Notes: generated by a model not told the origin, from the letters alone. 64,000 nucleotides of DNA from Verrucomicrobium sp. (GCA_028283855.1 JAPWJX010000005.1:124001-188000), one strand, 5' to 3'; shown: positions 42,037 through 51,932, counted from the first letter of the stretch. Numbers and translations: made by a program.

Positions 42037-45000
42037 ATGGTCAATTTCTTCATCGACCGCCCGATCTTCTCCTGGGTCATCGCCATCGTCATCATGTTGG
42101 CGGGCGGTCTGGCCATTAAGACCCTGCCCATCGCGCAGTATCCCAGCATCGCGCCGCCCTCGGTCTCCATTCAGGCGACCTATCCCGGCGCCTCGGCGGA
42201 GACGATCCAGAGCACCGTCGTCCAGGTGATCGAGCAGCAGATGAGCGGCCTGGACCACCTGCTCTACTTCTACTCGGAGAGCGACAAGGACGGCACCATG
42301 ACCATCACCCTCTGCTTCGAGCAGGGGACCAATCCGGACATCGCCCAGGTGCAGGTGCAGAACAAGCTGCAGCTGGCCACGCCGCTCCTGCCGCAGGAAG
42401 TGCAGCAGCAGGGCCTGCGCGTGGCAAAGGCCACGGTCAACTTCCTCATGTTCTTCGCCCTCTATTCGGAGGACGGGACCATGAACGGGGGACGACATCG
42501 CCGACTTCATCGCCTCCCACGTCCAGGACCCCATCAGCCGCACTTCCGGCGTGGGCGACTACCTCCTCTTCGGCTCCCAGTACGCCATGCGCATCTGGCT
42601 CGATCCCGCGAAGCTCAACGAGTTCAACCTGACGCCCGGCGATGTCCAGGCCGCCATCCAGGCGCAGAACGTGCAGCTGGCCTCGGGCGAGCTGGGCGGC
42701 CTTCCTTCCGTGAAGGGGCAGCAGCTCAACGCCACCGTCATCGGGCCTTCCCGCCTGCAGACGCCGGAGCAATTCGGCACCATCCTCCTTAAGACGCTTT
42801 CTTCCGGCGCGCAGGTCCGGCTGAAGGACGTGGCCAAAGTCGGCCTGGGGGCGGAGTCCTACGCGATCAACGGCCTCTACAACGGCAAGCCCGCCGCCGC
42901 CCTGGGCGTGAAGCTGGCCTCCGGCGCCAACGCGCTGGAAACCGCCGAGGCCGTCCACAAGACCCTCGACAAGCTTCAGCCTATCTTCCCCTCCAGCCTG
43001 AAGGTCGCCTTCCCTTACGACACCACGCCCTTCGTGAAAATTTCGATCGAGGAAGTCGTGAAGACCCTCCTGGAGGCCATCGGCCTCGTCTTCCTGGTCA
43101 TGCTTCTCTTCCTGCAGAACCTGCGGGCCACCCTCATCCCCACCATCGCCGTGCCGGTGGTGCTCCTGGGCACCTTCGCCATCCTTTCCGCCGCCGGATT
43201 CACCATCAACACCCTGACCATGTTCGGCATGGTGCTGGCCATCGGCCTCCTGGTCGACGACGCCATCGTCGTCGTGGAAAACGTGGAGCGCGTCATGGCG
43301 GAGGAAGGCCTCACGCCGAAGGAAGCCACCCGCAAGTCGATGGAGCAGATCACGGGCGCCCTCGTCGGCATCGCCCTGGTCCTTTCCGCCGTCTTCATCC
43401 CGATGGCCTTTTTCAGCGGCTCCACCGGCGTCATCTACCGGCAGTTCTCCATCACCATCGTCTCCGCGATGGGCCTTTCCGTGCTGGTCGCCCTCATCTT
43501 CACCCCCGCCCTTTGCGCCACCCTCCTCAAGCCGGTGGAAAAAGGCCACACGGAGCGGCAGAAGGGCTTTGCCGGCTGGTTCAACCGCGCCTTCAACCGG
43601 GCCAACCGCAGCTATGAAAGCGGCGTCCGCCGCGTCCTGGGCGGCGCGGTGCTCTGGCTGCTCGTCTACGTCCTGATCGTCGGCGGCCTGGCCTTCCTCT
43701 TCCTGCGGCTGCCCACCTCCTTCCTGCCGGACGAGGATCAGGGCATCCTCTTCGTGCTGGTGAACACCCCGCCGGGAGCCACCCAGGCCCGCACCCAAAA
43801 GGTCCTGGACGATGTCCGCACCTACTTCCTGACGCAGGAAAAGGACAACGTGGCCGACGTCTTCACCGCCGCGGGCTTTAGCTTCGGCGGCCGCGGCCAG
43901 AGCAGCGGCCTGGCCTTCGTCAACCTGAAGGACTGGAAGGAGAGGCCCGGCGCCCAGAACAGCGTCTCCGCCATCGCGGGGCGGGCCATGGGCCGCTTCA
44001 TGCAGTTCAAGGACGCCATGGCCTTCGCCTTCGCTCCGCCCGCCGTGATCGAGCTGGGCAACGCCACCGGCTTCGACTTCGAGCTGGTCGATCGGGCCGG
44101 CCTGGGCCATGAGGCCCTCATGGCCGCGCGCAACCAGATGCTCGGCATGGCCTCCCAGGAGAAAGGCCTCGTCGGCGTCCGGCCGAACGGCCTGAGCGAC
44201 GAGCCGCAGTTCCGCTTCGACATCGACCGGGAAAAGGCCACCGCCCTGGGGCTGACCGTAGCGGACGTGAACGACACGCTCTCCGCCGCCTGGGGTTCCG
44301 CCTATGTGAACGACTTCGTCGACCGGGGCCGCGTGAAGCGCGTTTTCGTCCAGGGCGATCCCTCCTCCCGCATGTCCCCCGAGGATTTCGGAAAATGGTA
44401 CATCCGCAACAATACCGGCAGGATGGTGCCCTTTTCCGCCTTCGCCTCCGGCAGCTGGATCTACGGCTCCCCCAAGCTGGAACGCTTCAACGGCTCCCCC
44501 TCCATCGAGATCATGGGCGCGCCCGCCCCCGGCCTTTCCACCGGCTCCGCCATGAAGACCATGGAAGACCTGGCCGCAAAGCTGCCCGCGGGCATCGGTT
44601 ATGAGTGGACCGGCCTTTCCTTCGAGGAGCGGCGTGCGGGTTCCCAATCCGGGGCGCTCTACTCTGTCTCCCTGGCCATCGTCTTCCTCTGTTTGGCGGC
44701 GCTCTATGAAAGCTGGTCGATCCCTCTGGCCGTCATGCTCGTCGTTCCGCTGGGCGTCTTCGGCGCGGTGGCGGCGACCGTCTTGCGCGGCCTTTCCAAC
44801 GACGTCTTCTTCCAGGTCGGCCTTTTGACGACCATCGGCCTCTCCGCAAAGAACGCCATCCTCATCGTCGAGTTCGCCAAGGAGAACTACGACTCCGGCA
44901 TGGACCTGTTGGAATCGACGGTGCGCGCCGCCCACCAGCGCCTGCGCCCCATTCTCATGACCTCGCTGGCATTCATCCTGGGCGTCATGCCCTTGGCCAT

Positions 45001-45199
45001 CTCCACCGGCGCCGGTTCCGGCGGCCGCAACGCCATCGGCACCGGGGTCATCGGCGGCATGGTCTCCGCCACCCTCCTGGCCATCTTCTTCGTGCCGCTC
45101 TTCTTCGTCATCATGCTGCGGCTTTTCAAGGTGAAACCCTTCCGCGCCGGACACGATCCCCATGCGGACGAGGAGGAAAAGAGGGAGGGCCGCTCATGA
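42037..45199 (+). pseudogene. RND efflux pump, HAE1 (AcrB/MexB) type, with a single-base frameshift
   Basis: Frame one (from ATG 42037) reads the AcrB N-terminus [20 protein letters not shown] and porter domain to [17 protein letters not shown]. The other frame then continues from [15 protein letters not shown] to the end at 45199. The break is at a run of five G (42487-42491); four G would restore one frame of about 1053 residues, the normal length. Proton-relay aspartates (VDD) lie at 43256-43261. The downstream part includes all later TM helices. It may be a sequencing or assembly error, or a recent inactivation. Confidence 0.93.
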
Positions 45200-46668
45200 G
45201 CCGCCTGGCTCTTATTGCCGCCGCCCTGCTCCTGGCCGCCTGCACCATGGCGCCCACGTATAAGCGGCCGGACTCCTCCATCCAGGCCTTCTGGCCGGAC
45301 GACGGGCAGGGGAAGAAGGAGGAACCCTCCACGATCGCCGTGCCCGCCGCCGACATCGGCTGGCGTGATTTCTTCTCCGATCCGCGCCTGCAGAAGCTCG
45401 TAGAGCTGGCGCTGAAAAACAACAGGGACCTGCGCGTGGCCGCGCTCAACATCGAGCAGGCCCGGGCGCAGTACCAGATCCGCGCCGCGGCCCTCTATCC
45501 GGGGGTCAACGCCACCACCACCGGCGCCGTCCAGCGCCAGCCTTTGGCCGTCTACCTGCCCAGCGCCGGCAGCGGCGGCCTTACCATCCACAACTACAAC
45601 ATCGGCGTGGGCGTCACCTCCTATGAGGTCGACCTCTTTGGCCGCATCCGCAGCCTGAAGGAGCAGGCCCTCCAGCAGTTCTTCGGCATGGAGGAGAGCC
45701 GGACCACCGCCCAGATCAGCCTGGTGGCGCAGGTAGCCAACGCGTACCTCACCTGGCTGGCCGATCGGGAGCTGCTCAAGGTGGCGGAGGAAACCCTGGT
45801 CAGCCAGGGGCAAACCTATTCCATCCAGGAGCGCGCCTTCCAGGGAGGCGTCCTCAGCGCCCAGGACTTCCAGCAGGCCGCCACCGCCGTCAGCCAGGCC
45901 AAGCTCATCATCGCGCAGAACAAGCTGGCCGTGGCCCAGGACATGAATCTGCTGGTCCTGCTTGTCGGGGAACCTTTTTCGGACGAAGTGCAGGCTTATT
46001 TGGCCGCCAACCACGGCCTGGAAAACGATTCCCTGCTGGAAGCCCTTCCGGCGGGCCTTCCTTCCGATCTGCTGCGCCGCCGGCCCGACATTCGTTCCGC
46101 GGAGGACAACCTGATCGCCGCCAACGCCAATATCGGAGCCGCCCGGGCGGCCTTCTTCCCCACGCTGACGCTGACCGGCGCTTTCGGCACCGCCAGCAGC
46201 GGCCTCTCCGGTCTCTTTGCCGGGGGATCCCAGGCCTGGAACTTCACCCCCCAGGTGAGCGTTCCTCTCTTTGACGGCGGTGTCAACCTGGCCAACCTGA
46301 AAGCGGCCAAAGTGAACCGGGACCTCTACGTGGCCCAATACCAAAAGAGCATCCAAACCGCCTTCCGGGAAGTGGCCGACGCTTTGGCCGCCCGCAAGTC
46401 CCTGGACGATCAGCTCAAAGCCCAGGAGGAATACCTGAAGGCCACCGACGACAGCTACAAGCTTTACGACCTCCGCTTCCGCAACGGCATCGACAGCGAC
46501 CTCAACGTCCTGATTTGGCAGCGCTCCCTTTATACGGCCCGCCAGAACCTGGTCAGCACTCGCCTGGCCCGTTTACAGAATCTTGTGAATTTGTATAAGG
46601 CCTTGGGGGGAGGGTGGTTAGAGCACACCGTTCCCACGGGAAAGACCCCGTCTGTAAAGCAGGGATAA
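45196..46668 (+). CDS. Outer-membrane efflux lipoprotein (OprM/NodT family)
   Basis: The 490 residues have a lipobox LAAC (C16) and the OprM-like N-terminus [11 protein letters not shown]. Two OEP repeat units follow, with long coiled helices ([20 protein letters not shown] and [20 protein letters not shown]) and the [20 protein letters not shown] motif. It forms the trimeric exit channel of the tripartite pump. ATGA overlap with the pump gene; last clear gene of the operon. Confidence 0.94.
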   Translation: MSRLALIAAALLLAACTMAPTYKRPDSSIQAFWPDDGQGKKEEPSTIAVPAADIGWRDFFSDPRLQKLVELALKNNRDLRVAALNIEQARAQYQIRAAALYPGVNATTTGAVQRQPLAVYLPSAGSGGLTIHNYNIGVGVTSYEVDLFGRIRSLKEQALQQFFGMEESRTTAQISLVAQVANAYLTWLADRELLKVAEETLVSQGQTYSIQERAFQGGVLSAQDFQQAATAVSQAKLIIAQNKLAVAQDMNLLVLLVGEPFSDEVQAYLAANHGLENDSLLEALPAGLPSDLLRRRPDIRSAEDNLIAANANIGAARAAFFPTLTLTGAFGTASSGLSGLFAGGSQAWNFTPQVSVPLFDGGVNLANLKAAKVNRDLYVAQYQKSIQTAFREVADALAARKSLDDQLKAQEEYLKATDDSYKLYDLRFRNGIDSDLNVLIWQRSLYTARQNLVSTRLARLQNLVNLYKALGGGWLEHTVPTGKTPSVKQG

Positions 46669-46685
46669 GGCCTGGAACGGCCTAT

Positions 46686-46703
46686 GCTTACCCTTAAGTA
46701 AGC
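46686..46703 (+). promoter_or_regulatory. Small hairpin abutting the next start codon
   Basis: GCTTAC (46686-46691) pairs with GTAAGC (46698-46703) around CCTTAA. It ends one base before ATG 46705, where no ribosome site is visible. It may be a control element, or a sign that the true start of the next gene is at 46756. Confidence 0.35.
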
Positions 46704-46704
46704 C

Positions 46705-47616
46705 ATGCCCGCCCAAGCTCCCCCATCCATCACCCTCCGCGCCGGCGGAGACGGCATGACGCTCGATTTCGATAAGTTCTACTCTGATCTGATTTCCGGC
46801 AAGCCGCTGGACGCGCTCCAACAGATCGATTCTTCCGCCTTCATGCCACAGGCCAATGCACCGGCCTACGCTCCCGCCGGGGAGCCGGGGCAGCTGATTC
46901 AATCCTTCTTGCCCAGCCAGGGAGCAGGACTGCGTGGGCTGTCGGTAAACCGCAATTCGGTTCCCATCCAGGCCACCCAGCTGGACGCCATTCAGCCGAA
47001 GGATGTCCCGATTGACTTTAACCGTCTGGCCGCCGCCTATTCCGTTACCGAATCGGGCCGGGATGGCTACGAGGCGGTGGGCCGTCCCACCGGCGTCAAA
47101 ATGGGAATCGCCCTGGGCCGCTACCAATACATGAGCGGGCGGGACGACGTGCGCCAGGCCATCACGGCCAACGGGGGCACCGAGTTCCTTCAGCGCCTCG
47201 ACCAAATCAGCCGCGTTCACGCCGACAAGAGCAACCTTTCCAAGGCGGAGAAAGAGGAAGTCCGGGAGGGGATGGACCGCTTCTTCCCCAAGAAGGACCA
47301 GGACCGCCTCTTCGTCCGGGACCAGACGCACCTTTACAACGTCGCCGTCCGGCAGATGGGCAGCACTGACCAGAAAGTGGTCCTGGAGCGGATGTTCGAG
47401 ATGCATTACGGCGGCACCGGTTCCACCATCCACGGCGGCGCCCGGGACGTGAACGGCCGTTACGACTTGGCTGGATACGGCAAAGTGGGCCTGCGCAATT
47501 ACGAGAACGCGGCCGCGCCGAAAATCGAGCTGGCCGGGGCGACCCGCTCCAACTGGCAGGTGATTCCCGGCGGGCGCGGACAGCCCCAGCAAGACCAGCA
47601 GCGGATCGCCGCCTGA
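46705..47616 (+). CDS. Hypothetical protein with lysozyme-like segment
   Basis: A 303-residue protein without a clear signal peptide. Residues about 110-142 (AAYSVTESGRDGYEAVGRPT and then GIALGRYQYMSG) resemble the catalytic-Glu and LGRYQ regions of lytic transglycosylase or phage-type lysozyme folds, but the match is from memory of motifs only. The N-terminal 60 residues are low-complexity. ATG 46756, behind GGCGGAG, is a better-supported start than 46705. It follows the efflux operon and ends at a shared terminator. Confidence 0.6.
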   Translation: MPAQAPPSITLRAGGDGMTLDFDKFYSDLISGKPLDALQQIDSSAFMPQANAPAYAPAGEPGQLIQSFLPSQGAGLRGLSVNRNSVPIQATQLDAIQPKDVPIDFNRLAAAYSVTESGRDGYEAVGRPTGVKMGIALGRYQYMSGRDDVRQAITANGGTEFLQRLDQISRVHADKSNLSKAEKEEVREGMDRFFPKKDQDRLFVRDQTHLYNVAVRQMGSTDQKVVLERMFEMHYGGTGSTIHGGARDVNGRYDLAGYGKVGLRNYENAAAPKIELAGATRSNWQVIPGGRGQPQQDQQRIAA

Positions 47617-47633
47617 AAATTTCATCCGCCCAC

Positions 47634-47667
47634 AAAAAAAGGCCCGGTCTTTCGACCGGGCCTTTTT
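47634..47667. terminator. Bidirectional intrinsic terminator
   Basis: A perfect 9-bp stem (47641-47649 with 47654-47662), TTTC loop, seven A before and five T after. It serves both the plus gene ending at 47616 and the minus gene ending at 47684. Confidence 0.93.
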
Positions 47668-47683
47668 GCGTTAGAGACGGGTC

Positions 47684-48352
47684 TTACTTGCCGTTGAGCA
47701 CGTCGTAGAGCGCCTTGCTGGAGGCGGGGGCCTTCACCTTGCCGGTGAGGATGTCGTTCACCCAGACGTTGGGGCCGTAGTAGCCCTGGTTGGCGTCGTC
47801 CGCCACGGCCACGGTGGTGCCGCCCAAGGTCGCGCCGCCGAAGACGCCGTCGACGTCCTGGTAGTAGATGATGGGGAGCTTGGCCAGCTGGGAGTTGGTC
47901 TCCTTCAGCTGGGTGGCGCCCGCGGTGCCCGCGGCGGTGCCGTCCCACTTCACCTCGCTGCCCTCGGTCGTGAAGAGGCGCAGGGCCTTCTCGGAGTTGA
48001 TCACCATGACGTAGCGCTTGGTCTGGAAGCCGATTTGGGCGCCGAAGGTGCCGCCGGAGAGGTTAAAGGCGCTGGGGGCGCTCCAGCCGGAGCCGAGCAG
48101 GCTGGGTTTGCGGGTGACCAGGATGCCCTGGCCGCCGATGCCGCCGAAGACGAGGCCGCCTTGGCTGACCTTGACGATGGCCACGCCCTTGGCGTTCTTC
48201 AGAATGCTCTCCGGGATGGGATGGCCGCCGTGCTGGCGGGCGGAGAGGATGTCGACCGCTTCGGAAATGCGATCCTGCAGGTTTGCGGCGGACGCCGAGA
48301 CCGCCGAGATGAACCCGATGGCCAAGGCCAGAAGAAGAGCGGAATATTTCAT
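47684..48352 (-). CDS. SYLF (Ysc84)-domain lipid-binding protein, exported
   Basis: The 222 residues start with a signal peptide (MKYSALLLALAIGFISAVSA, cut near ASA-AN). The SYLF/Ysc84 domain follows: IPESILKNAKGVAIVKVSQG, FGGIGGQGILVTRKP, SGGTFGAQIGFQTKRYVMVI. Domain members bind phosphoinositides or lipids; a bacterial role is not settled. Single gene, convergent with the lysozyme-like gene and divergent from the FecR-like gene by 93 bases. Confidence 0.88.
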   Translation of the reverse strand: MKYSALLLALAIGFISAVSASAANLQDRISEAVDILSARQHGGHPIPESILKNAKGVAIVKVSQGGLVFGGIGGQGILVTRKPSLLGSGWSAPSAFNLSGGTFGAQIGFQTKRYVMVINSEKALRLFTTEGSEVKWDGTAAGTAGATQLKETNSQLAKLPIIYYQDVDGVFGGATLGGTTVAVADDANQGYYGPNVWVNDILTGKVKAPASSKALYDVLNGK

Positions 48353-48445
48353 AGGTCTCAAAGGGTAGCACAGAACTTCCTCTTCGCCACCGGAAGTGCA
48401 TATCCGGATTGTTGACCGGCGGCTGGCCGCTATCCTAAGTCCATC

Positions 48446-48973
48446 ATGGCGATGAGAATCCTGTGCCTGGGAGCGGCCCTCTTTTTCCCTCTTTTTTCCC
48501 TTCAAGCCGCTCCGGTGGAAGCCGTGGTGAAGGCCGTGCAGGGAAGGGTGGAGGCTTGTCCCGCCGGCGGCACTTTTGCGCCGCTGAAGGCGGGGGCGCG
48601 GCTTTCGTCCGGAACCCGGATCCGGACCGATGGGAGCGGGCGCGCGATCCTGCTGGTCACGCCGGGCGCGGCGGCCTGTCTGGAAAAGGGAACTTCCGTT
48701 CGCCTGGAGCATTTGGAGTTTTCCCGGACGGCGGACGGCGTGGCTCGGCGCAAGGCGCTGCTTAACCTGCGTTCCGGAACGGTCCTTTCCCTGATCGACC
48801 GGAAGAACCCGAACGTCACCGATTTCGTCGTGCGGACTCCGCAGGGCGCGGACGCCGTGCCGGGCGCTTTCTACCGGGTCACGGTGAGGGGCGGCAAGAC
48901 GCACGTCAGGACTACCGCGGGTCAGGCGGATGCCGCCGCCCGGGCGGAACTGAAAAAGGCGATTAAAAGCTAA
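48446..48973 (+). CDS. Exported FecR-domain protein
   Basis: The 175 residues have a signal peptide (residues 1-22, FSLQAAPV) and a FecR-like beta domain: VVKAVQGRVEACPAGG, LKAGARLSSGTRIRTDGSGR and VRLEHLEF. In FecR this domain is periplasmic, but no TM segment or sigma factor is nearby, so classic iron signalling is unlikely. Start could be 48452. The stop overlaps the end of the convergent PEBP gene. Confidence 0.75.
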   Translation: MAMRILCLGAALFFPLFSLQAAPVEAVVKAVQGRVEACPAGGTFAPLKAGARLSSGTRIRTDGSGRAILLVTPGAAACLEKGTSVRLEHLEFSRTADGVARRKALLNLRSGTVLSLIDRKNPNVTDFVVRTPQGADAVPGAFYRVTVRGGKTHVRTTAGQADAAARAELKKAIKS

Positions 48974-49668
48974 GGCGCGGGCGGCGGTTCTTCCTTTGAA
49001 GAGGGCGCCGCATTGGATTCCGGCGCGTTCGTGGAAGCCGGCGCATCGGGGGAGGACGCGGTCTTCTCCGGGGCCGCCGGAGCGTTCGTCCCGTCAGCAG
49101 GCGGCGGCTGGGGCGCCTCCACCGCGTCCGGCGCGGCGCAAGTGACGGTGAGCGCGGTCTGCGCCATGAGTAAGTTGTTGAAGGCGTTCAGCAGTTGTTC
49201 CCGCTTGGTTTCCGGCGGCAGGTCGAGCATCTGGTGCAGGGCGTAGACCCGGATCTCGTAATGATGCACGCCGGAGCCGGGTTTTAAGTCGGGGCCGTCG
49301 TAGCGGTTGTTGCCGAAGTCGTTTTGTCCCACCACGACCCGGACGGGAAAGCGGATGTTTTCCGGGATCGTCCATGTCTGGCGGGGCAGATTCCAGACCA
49401 GCCAGTGGGTGAAGGGGCCGTCCGGGCCGTCCAGATCGACCATCACCACGGCAAGGCTCCGGGCGTGATCCGGGATGTGGTCGATCTTCAAGGGCAGGCT
49501 GACGTTGCCGCCTTCCTTCGTGTATTGCTTGGTGAGCGGGTCGCCGTTTTTGAAGGCCGGGGAGGTGAGGGAGAAGACGATGCTGTCCGGCACCTCGTAG
49601 GGAAAGGCCTGGGCCCAAAGGGAAGACCCGGAAAGAAGAAGGCCCAGCAGGCAGAGGAGCGCGTGCAC
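48970..49668 (-). CDS. YbhB/YbcL-type phosphatidylethanolamine-binding protein, exported
   Basis: The 232 residues have a signal peptide (cut near LWA-QA) and a PEBP domain: FTSPAFKNGDPL-like start, VVMVDLDGPDGPFTHWLVWN with the DPD-x-P...HW ligand site, and YDGPDLKPGSGVHHYEIRVYAL. A disordered tail of about 50 Ala/Pro/Ser/Glu residues ends the protein. Family members bind phospholipid head groups; the bacterial function is open. Confidence 0.88.
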   Translation of the reverse strand: MHALLCLLGLLLSGSSLWAQAFPYEVPDSIVFSLTSPAFKNGDPLTKQYTKEGGNVSLPLKIDHIPDHARSLAVVMVDLDGPDGPFTHWLVWNLPRQTWTIPENIRFPVRVVVGQNDFGNNRYDGPDLKPGSGVHHYEIRVYALHQMLDLPPETKREQLLNAFNNLLMAQTALTVTCAAPDAVEAPQPPPADGTNAPAAPEKTASSPDAPASTNAPESNAAPSSKEEPPPAP

Positions 49669-49711
49669 GTCTCACGTTGCCCCGGAAGGGCGGGTTCCGC
49701 AATCCGGCAGG

Positions 49712-49747
49712 AAAAAGCCCCGGCATCGCGGGGATGCCGGGGCTTTT
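49712..49747 (-). terminator. Intrinsic terminator of hsp20
   Basis: A 12-bp stem (49716-49727 with 49733-49744), five A at 49712-49716 that become the U-tract on the minus strand. It lies 15 bases after the hsp20 stop. Confidence 0.9.
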
Positions 49748-49761
49748 AGGGAAGCGCCCGC

Positions 49762-50145
49762 TTAGTTGACGGCGATCTTGAGCTGCTTCGGCTTGCTCTC
49801 CTCCCTCTTCGGGAAGGTGAGCCGCAGGACGCCGTCCTGGAAGTCGGCGCGGATCGCCTCCGCGTTCACGTCTTCCGGCAGCGCCAGGCCGCGGGTGATG
49901 GAGACGGTCCGGCGGTTCTCGCCGAAGCCGATCTCGCGCTCGGCGGCCAAGGTCAATTCCTCGCCTTCGACGTTCAACTGGACGGCCTCCTTGCGGACGC
50001 CGGGGAGGTCGAACTCGGCATAGTAATTGTCCTTGTCCTCATGATAGCGGCCCGCGGACTGGCCGGGGGAGTTCCATCCCATCAAGTCGGCCAGGTCGGA
50101 CGTGTGGCCGTTCAAGCGATTAGCAATGTAAGGCACTAAGTTCAT
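49762..50145 (-). CDS. hsp20: Hsp20/alpha-crystallin small heat shock protein
   Basis: A 127-residue chaperone that holds unfolded proteins. The alpha-crystallin domain runs from about residue 37 (DNYYAEFDLPGVRKEAVQLN) to GVLRLTFPKREESKPK, with the GVLxxxxPK family motif and a short IxV-like tail (KIAV). A strong ribosome site (AAGGAG) is 8 bases before ATG 50145. Single-gene unit with its own terminator; repeats upstream (50197-50219) may be its control site. Confidence 0.93.
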   Translation of the reverse strand: MNLVPYIANRLNGHTSDLADLMGWNSPGQSAGRYHEDKDNYYAEFDLPGVRKEAVQLNVEGEELTLAAEREIGFGENRRTVSITRGLALPEDVNAEAIRADFQDGVLRLTFPKREESKPKQLKIAVN

Positions 50146-50196
50146 CGTGTTATTCTCCTTTTTAGTTAGTGAGGGGTTACCTCTGACAGGAGAGCT

Positions 50197-50219
50197 GCTT
50201 AAGCTGTGCCGCGCTTAAG
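50197..50219. promoter_or_regulatory. Paired GCTTAAG sites upstream of hsp20
   Basis: The palindrome GCTTAAGC (50197-50204) and GCTTAAG (50213-50219) lie about 16 bases apart, 52 to 74 bases before the hsp20 start. They do not match the CIRCE heat-shock operator. A promoter or repressor site is possible. Confidence 0.3.
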
Positions 50220-50290
50220 TCCTTGATTTCAAAGGAGTGCATCCGGCGCGATGAGTCAAAACGTCCCAAGGCGCGGGACACTCTTTCCCG

Positions 50291-51391
50291 CTAGGCGGTG
50301 GCAGGGATCAAACGGCGCTTTTGCATCCGCCCCCAGGCCTCGTATCCGTAACTCAGGCACAGCACGCTGAGGAAAGTCAGGAGCAGGAAGGTATGAGAAG
50401 TGAGCCCCTGGGCGAAGGGGTCGTGCAGGTGGTGGGCCAGCTTCGGTCCCAGCCAGCAAAAGAAGAAGAACTGAAAGATGTAGAGGGCGTAGCTGATCTT
50501 GCCGATGTGGATGAGGTGCCGGTTCTCCACCAGGAGGTCGAGGTGCGGGAAACGGCCATGGGCGTCAAAGGTGGCCCAGACCAGCGCGGCCAGGGAAACG
50601 GCCTCCAGCGATTCCCGGAGGAACTGGAGGTGAACCATTTCGGGGAGAAAATGAAGGGTGATGCCCGCCGCAAAGGGAAGCGTCAGCCACAAAGCGGGCC
50701 GCGCCACCTTCCGCGCCGCCGCAGCCACGGCGGCGCGCTTCGCCGGGTCTGCGTAGACATGGGCCAGCACCGCGCCGGCCATGAAGGAATCCCAGCAGCC
50801 GGGCAAGAGCAGCCACTTGCAATAGGGGGAGAGGCCGTGGCTATCGCAATAGAAGCGGAAGAAAAGCGTGCAAACCACGGTGAGCCCCACCGTGGCCCGA
50901 AAGGACCAGCGGCAGGCCACCAGCAGCAGGAGCGGCCAGAGGAGGTAGAACTGCTCCTGCATGGCCAGAGACCAGAAATGGGCCGTGGCCCCGGGCCATT
51001 CATTCGCATGGACCACGTAGAAATTGGTCAGGAACAGGCTGTCCCAGCGGATTGTCTCCCGCGCCTGCGGCAAGCCTGCCCAAAGGCCCAGAAGCAACCC
51101 GCCGTAAAAGAGCGGGGCGATGCGGAGGAAGCGCTTGAGATAAAAGTTCTTGAGGATGTGAAGCCACGATCCCTGCAGGCCCGCTTTTTCCTGCGCCCGC
51201 CAAAAGGAAAGAGTGATGTGAAAACCGCTCAGGACGAAGAAAAGCCGGACGCCGACGGGTCCCAGGTGGAGCGGCAGCGCGTGCAGGTTGTAATGGTCCC
51301 ACAGGACCAGGAGGATGGCCACGCCACGCAGCCCGTAGAGCCGCTGGGAAGCGGCCCGGCCGATGGTGTAGATCTTGGAAGCGTCTTCCAT
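50291..51391 (-). CDS. Acyltransferase family 3 membrane protein (OafA/YrhL type)
   Basis: The 366 residues have about ten TM segments and the family start GLRGVAILLVLWDHYNLH, followed by VGVRLFFVLSGFHITL and NFYLKRFLRIAPLFYG. HFWSLAMQEQFYLLWPLLL is the second conserved block. These enzymes O-acetylate polysaccharides or other envelope glycans from acetyl-CoA. The C-terminal SGNH domain of OafA is absent. No linked glycan genes are adjacent. Confidence 0.9.
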   Translation of the reverse strand: MEDASKIYTIGRAASQRLYGLRGVAILLVLWDHYNLHALPLHLGPVGVRLFFVLSGFHITLSFWRAQEKAGLQGSWLHILKNFYLKRFLRIAPLFYGGLLLGLWAGLPQARETIRWDSLFLTNFYVVHANEWPGATAHFWSLAMQEQFYLLWPLLLLVACRWSFRATVGLTVVCTLFFRFYCDSHGLSPYCKWLLLPGCWDSFMAGAVLAHVYADPAKRAAVAAAARKVARPALWLTLPFAAGITLHFLPEMVHLQFLRESLEAVSLAALVWATFDAHGRFPHLDLLVENRHLIHIGKISYALYIFQFFFFCWLGPKLAHHLHDPFAQGLTSHTFLLLTFLSVLCLSYGYEAWGRMQKRRLIPATA

Positions 51392-51486
51392 TGCCGTCTT
51401 GTCAGGCTAGCCGACTTCGGGGAGAGGGCAAGCGACGGTGGGGGGAAGAAACGTCGTTATGACGATCTTCTCCCCCCGAAGGGGAG

Positions 51487-51842
51487 TGGAGGCGGGGGGA
51501 GTCGAACCCCCGTCTTCTAGCGGGCTACCAGCCGCATCTACAAGTTTAGTGGCCGTTTGAGTTTCGGATTCCGGCGTTGCCTGGCCACGGGCCGCCGGAA
51601 CCTAGTCACCACATTGATGCCGGCGCGGAGGTCGGTCACTCACCTCTCACGCCCGCCCGGCTAATGGCGCCGTTGTCCCCCAGCCGGAGTCAGGGCAACG
51701 ACGTCGCGGCACTATTAGGCCGCGAGAGCCAACTCTTCGTTAGCGTTTATTTGTTTGAACAGGATTTTTTACGAGGCCAACCCGTTCAGTCCTCGACTTG
51801 CAGCGGGAGGCGACGCTCTAGAATCGAAGCCAATGCGCCCCC
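51487..51842 (-). ncRNA. ssrA: Transfer-messenger RNA (tmRNA)
   Basis: On the minus strand the 5' GGGGGCG (51836-51842) pairs with 3' CGCCTCC (51488-51494), discriminator A at 51487, and a T arm GGGGGTTCGACTCCCCC lies near the 3' end. The tag reading frame at 51715-51744 (resume codon GCT at 51742-51744) encodes ANEELALAA, followed by TAA and then TAG. Length is about 356 bases; CCA is not encoded. It rescues stalled ribosomes. Confidence 0.95.
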
Positions 51843-51870
51843 GTTAACGAGGGAACCTTACAATAAGAAG

Positions 51871-51895
51871 CCCCTTCCCGCAAGGCAGGAAGGGG
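51871..51895 (-). terminator. Hairpin after the DUF883 gene
   Basis: An 8-bp stem CCCCTTCC/GGAAGGGG (51871-51878 with 51888-51895) with a 9-base loop, then a T-richer stretch on the minus strand. It lies about 38 bases after the DUF883 stop and just upstream of tmRNA. Weak T-tract. Confidence 0.6.
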
Positions 51896-51932
51896 CCCGG
51901 ATTGGAGTTCCGAAATTCCGATCAGCTTCGGC

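Noticed and set aside
42487-42491. Programmed frameshift in the RND pump
   Set aside because: No slippery heptamer or stem-loop is visible at the G run, and the family has no known programmed shift.
42446-45163. 905-residue open frame on the minus strand opposite the RND pump
   Set aside because: Composition is that of a GC-rich shadow frame (Gly, Asp, His, Val-rich, no domain), and the plus strand has a clear AcrB homologue.
50146-50290. CIRCE (HrcA) operator before hsp20
   Set aside because: The TTAGCACTC/GAGTGCTAA pattern is absent.
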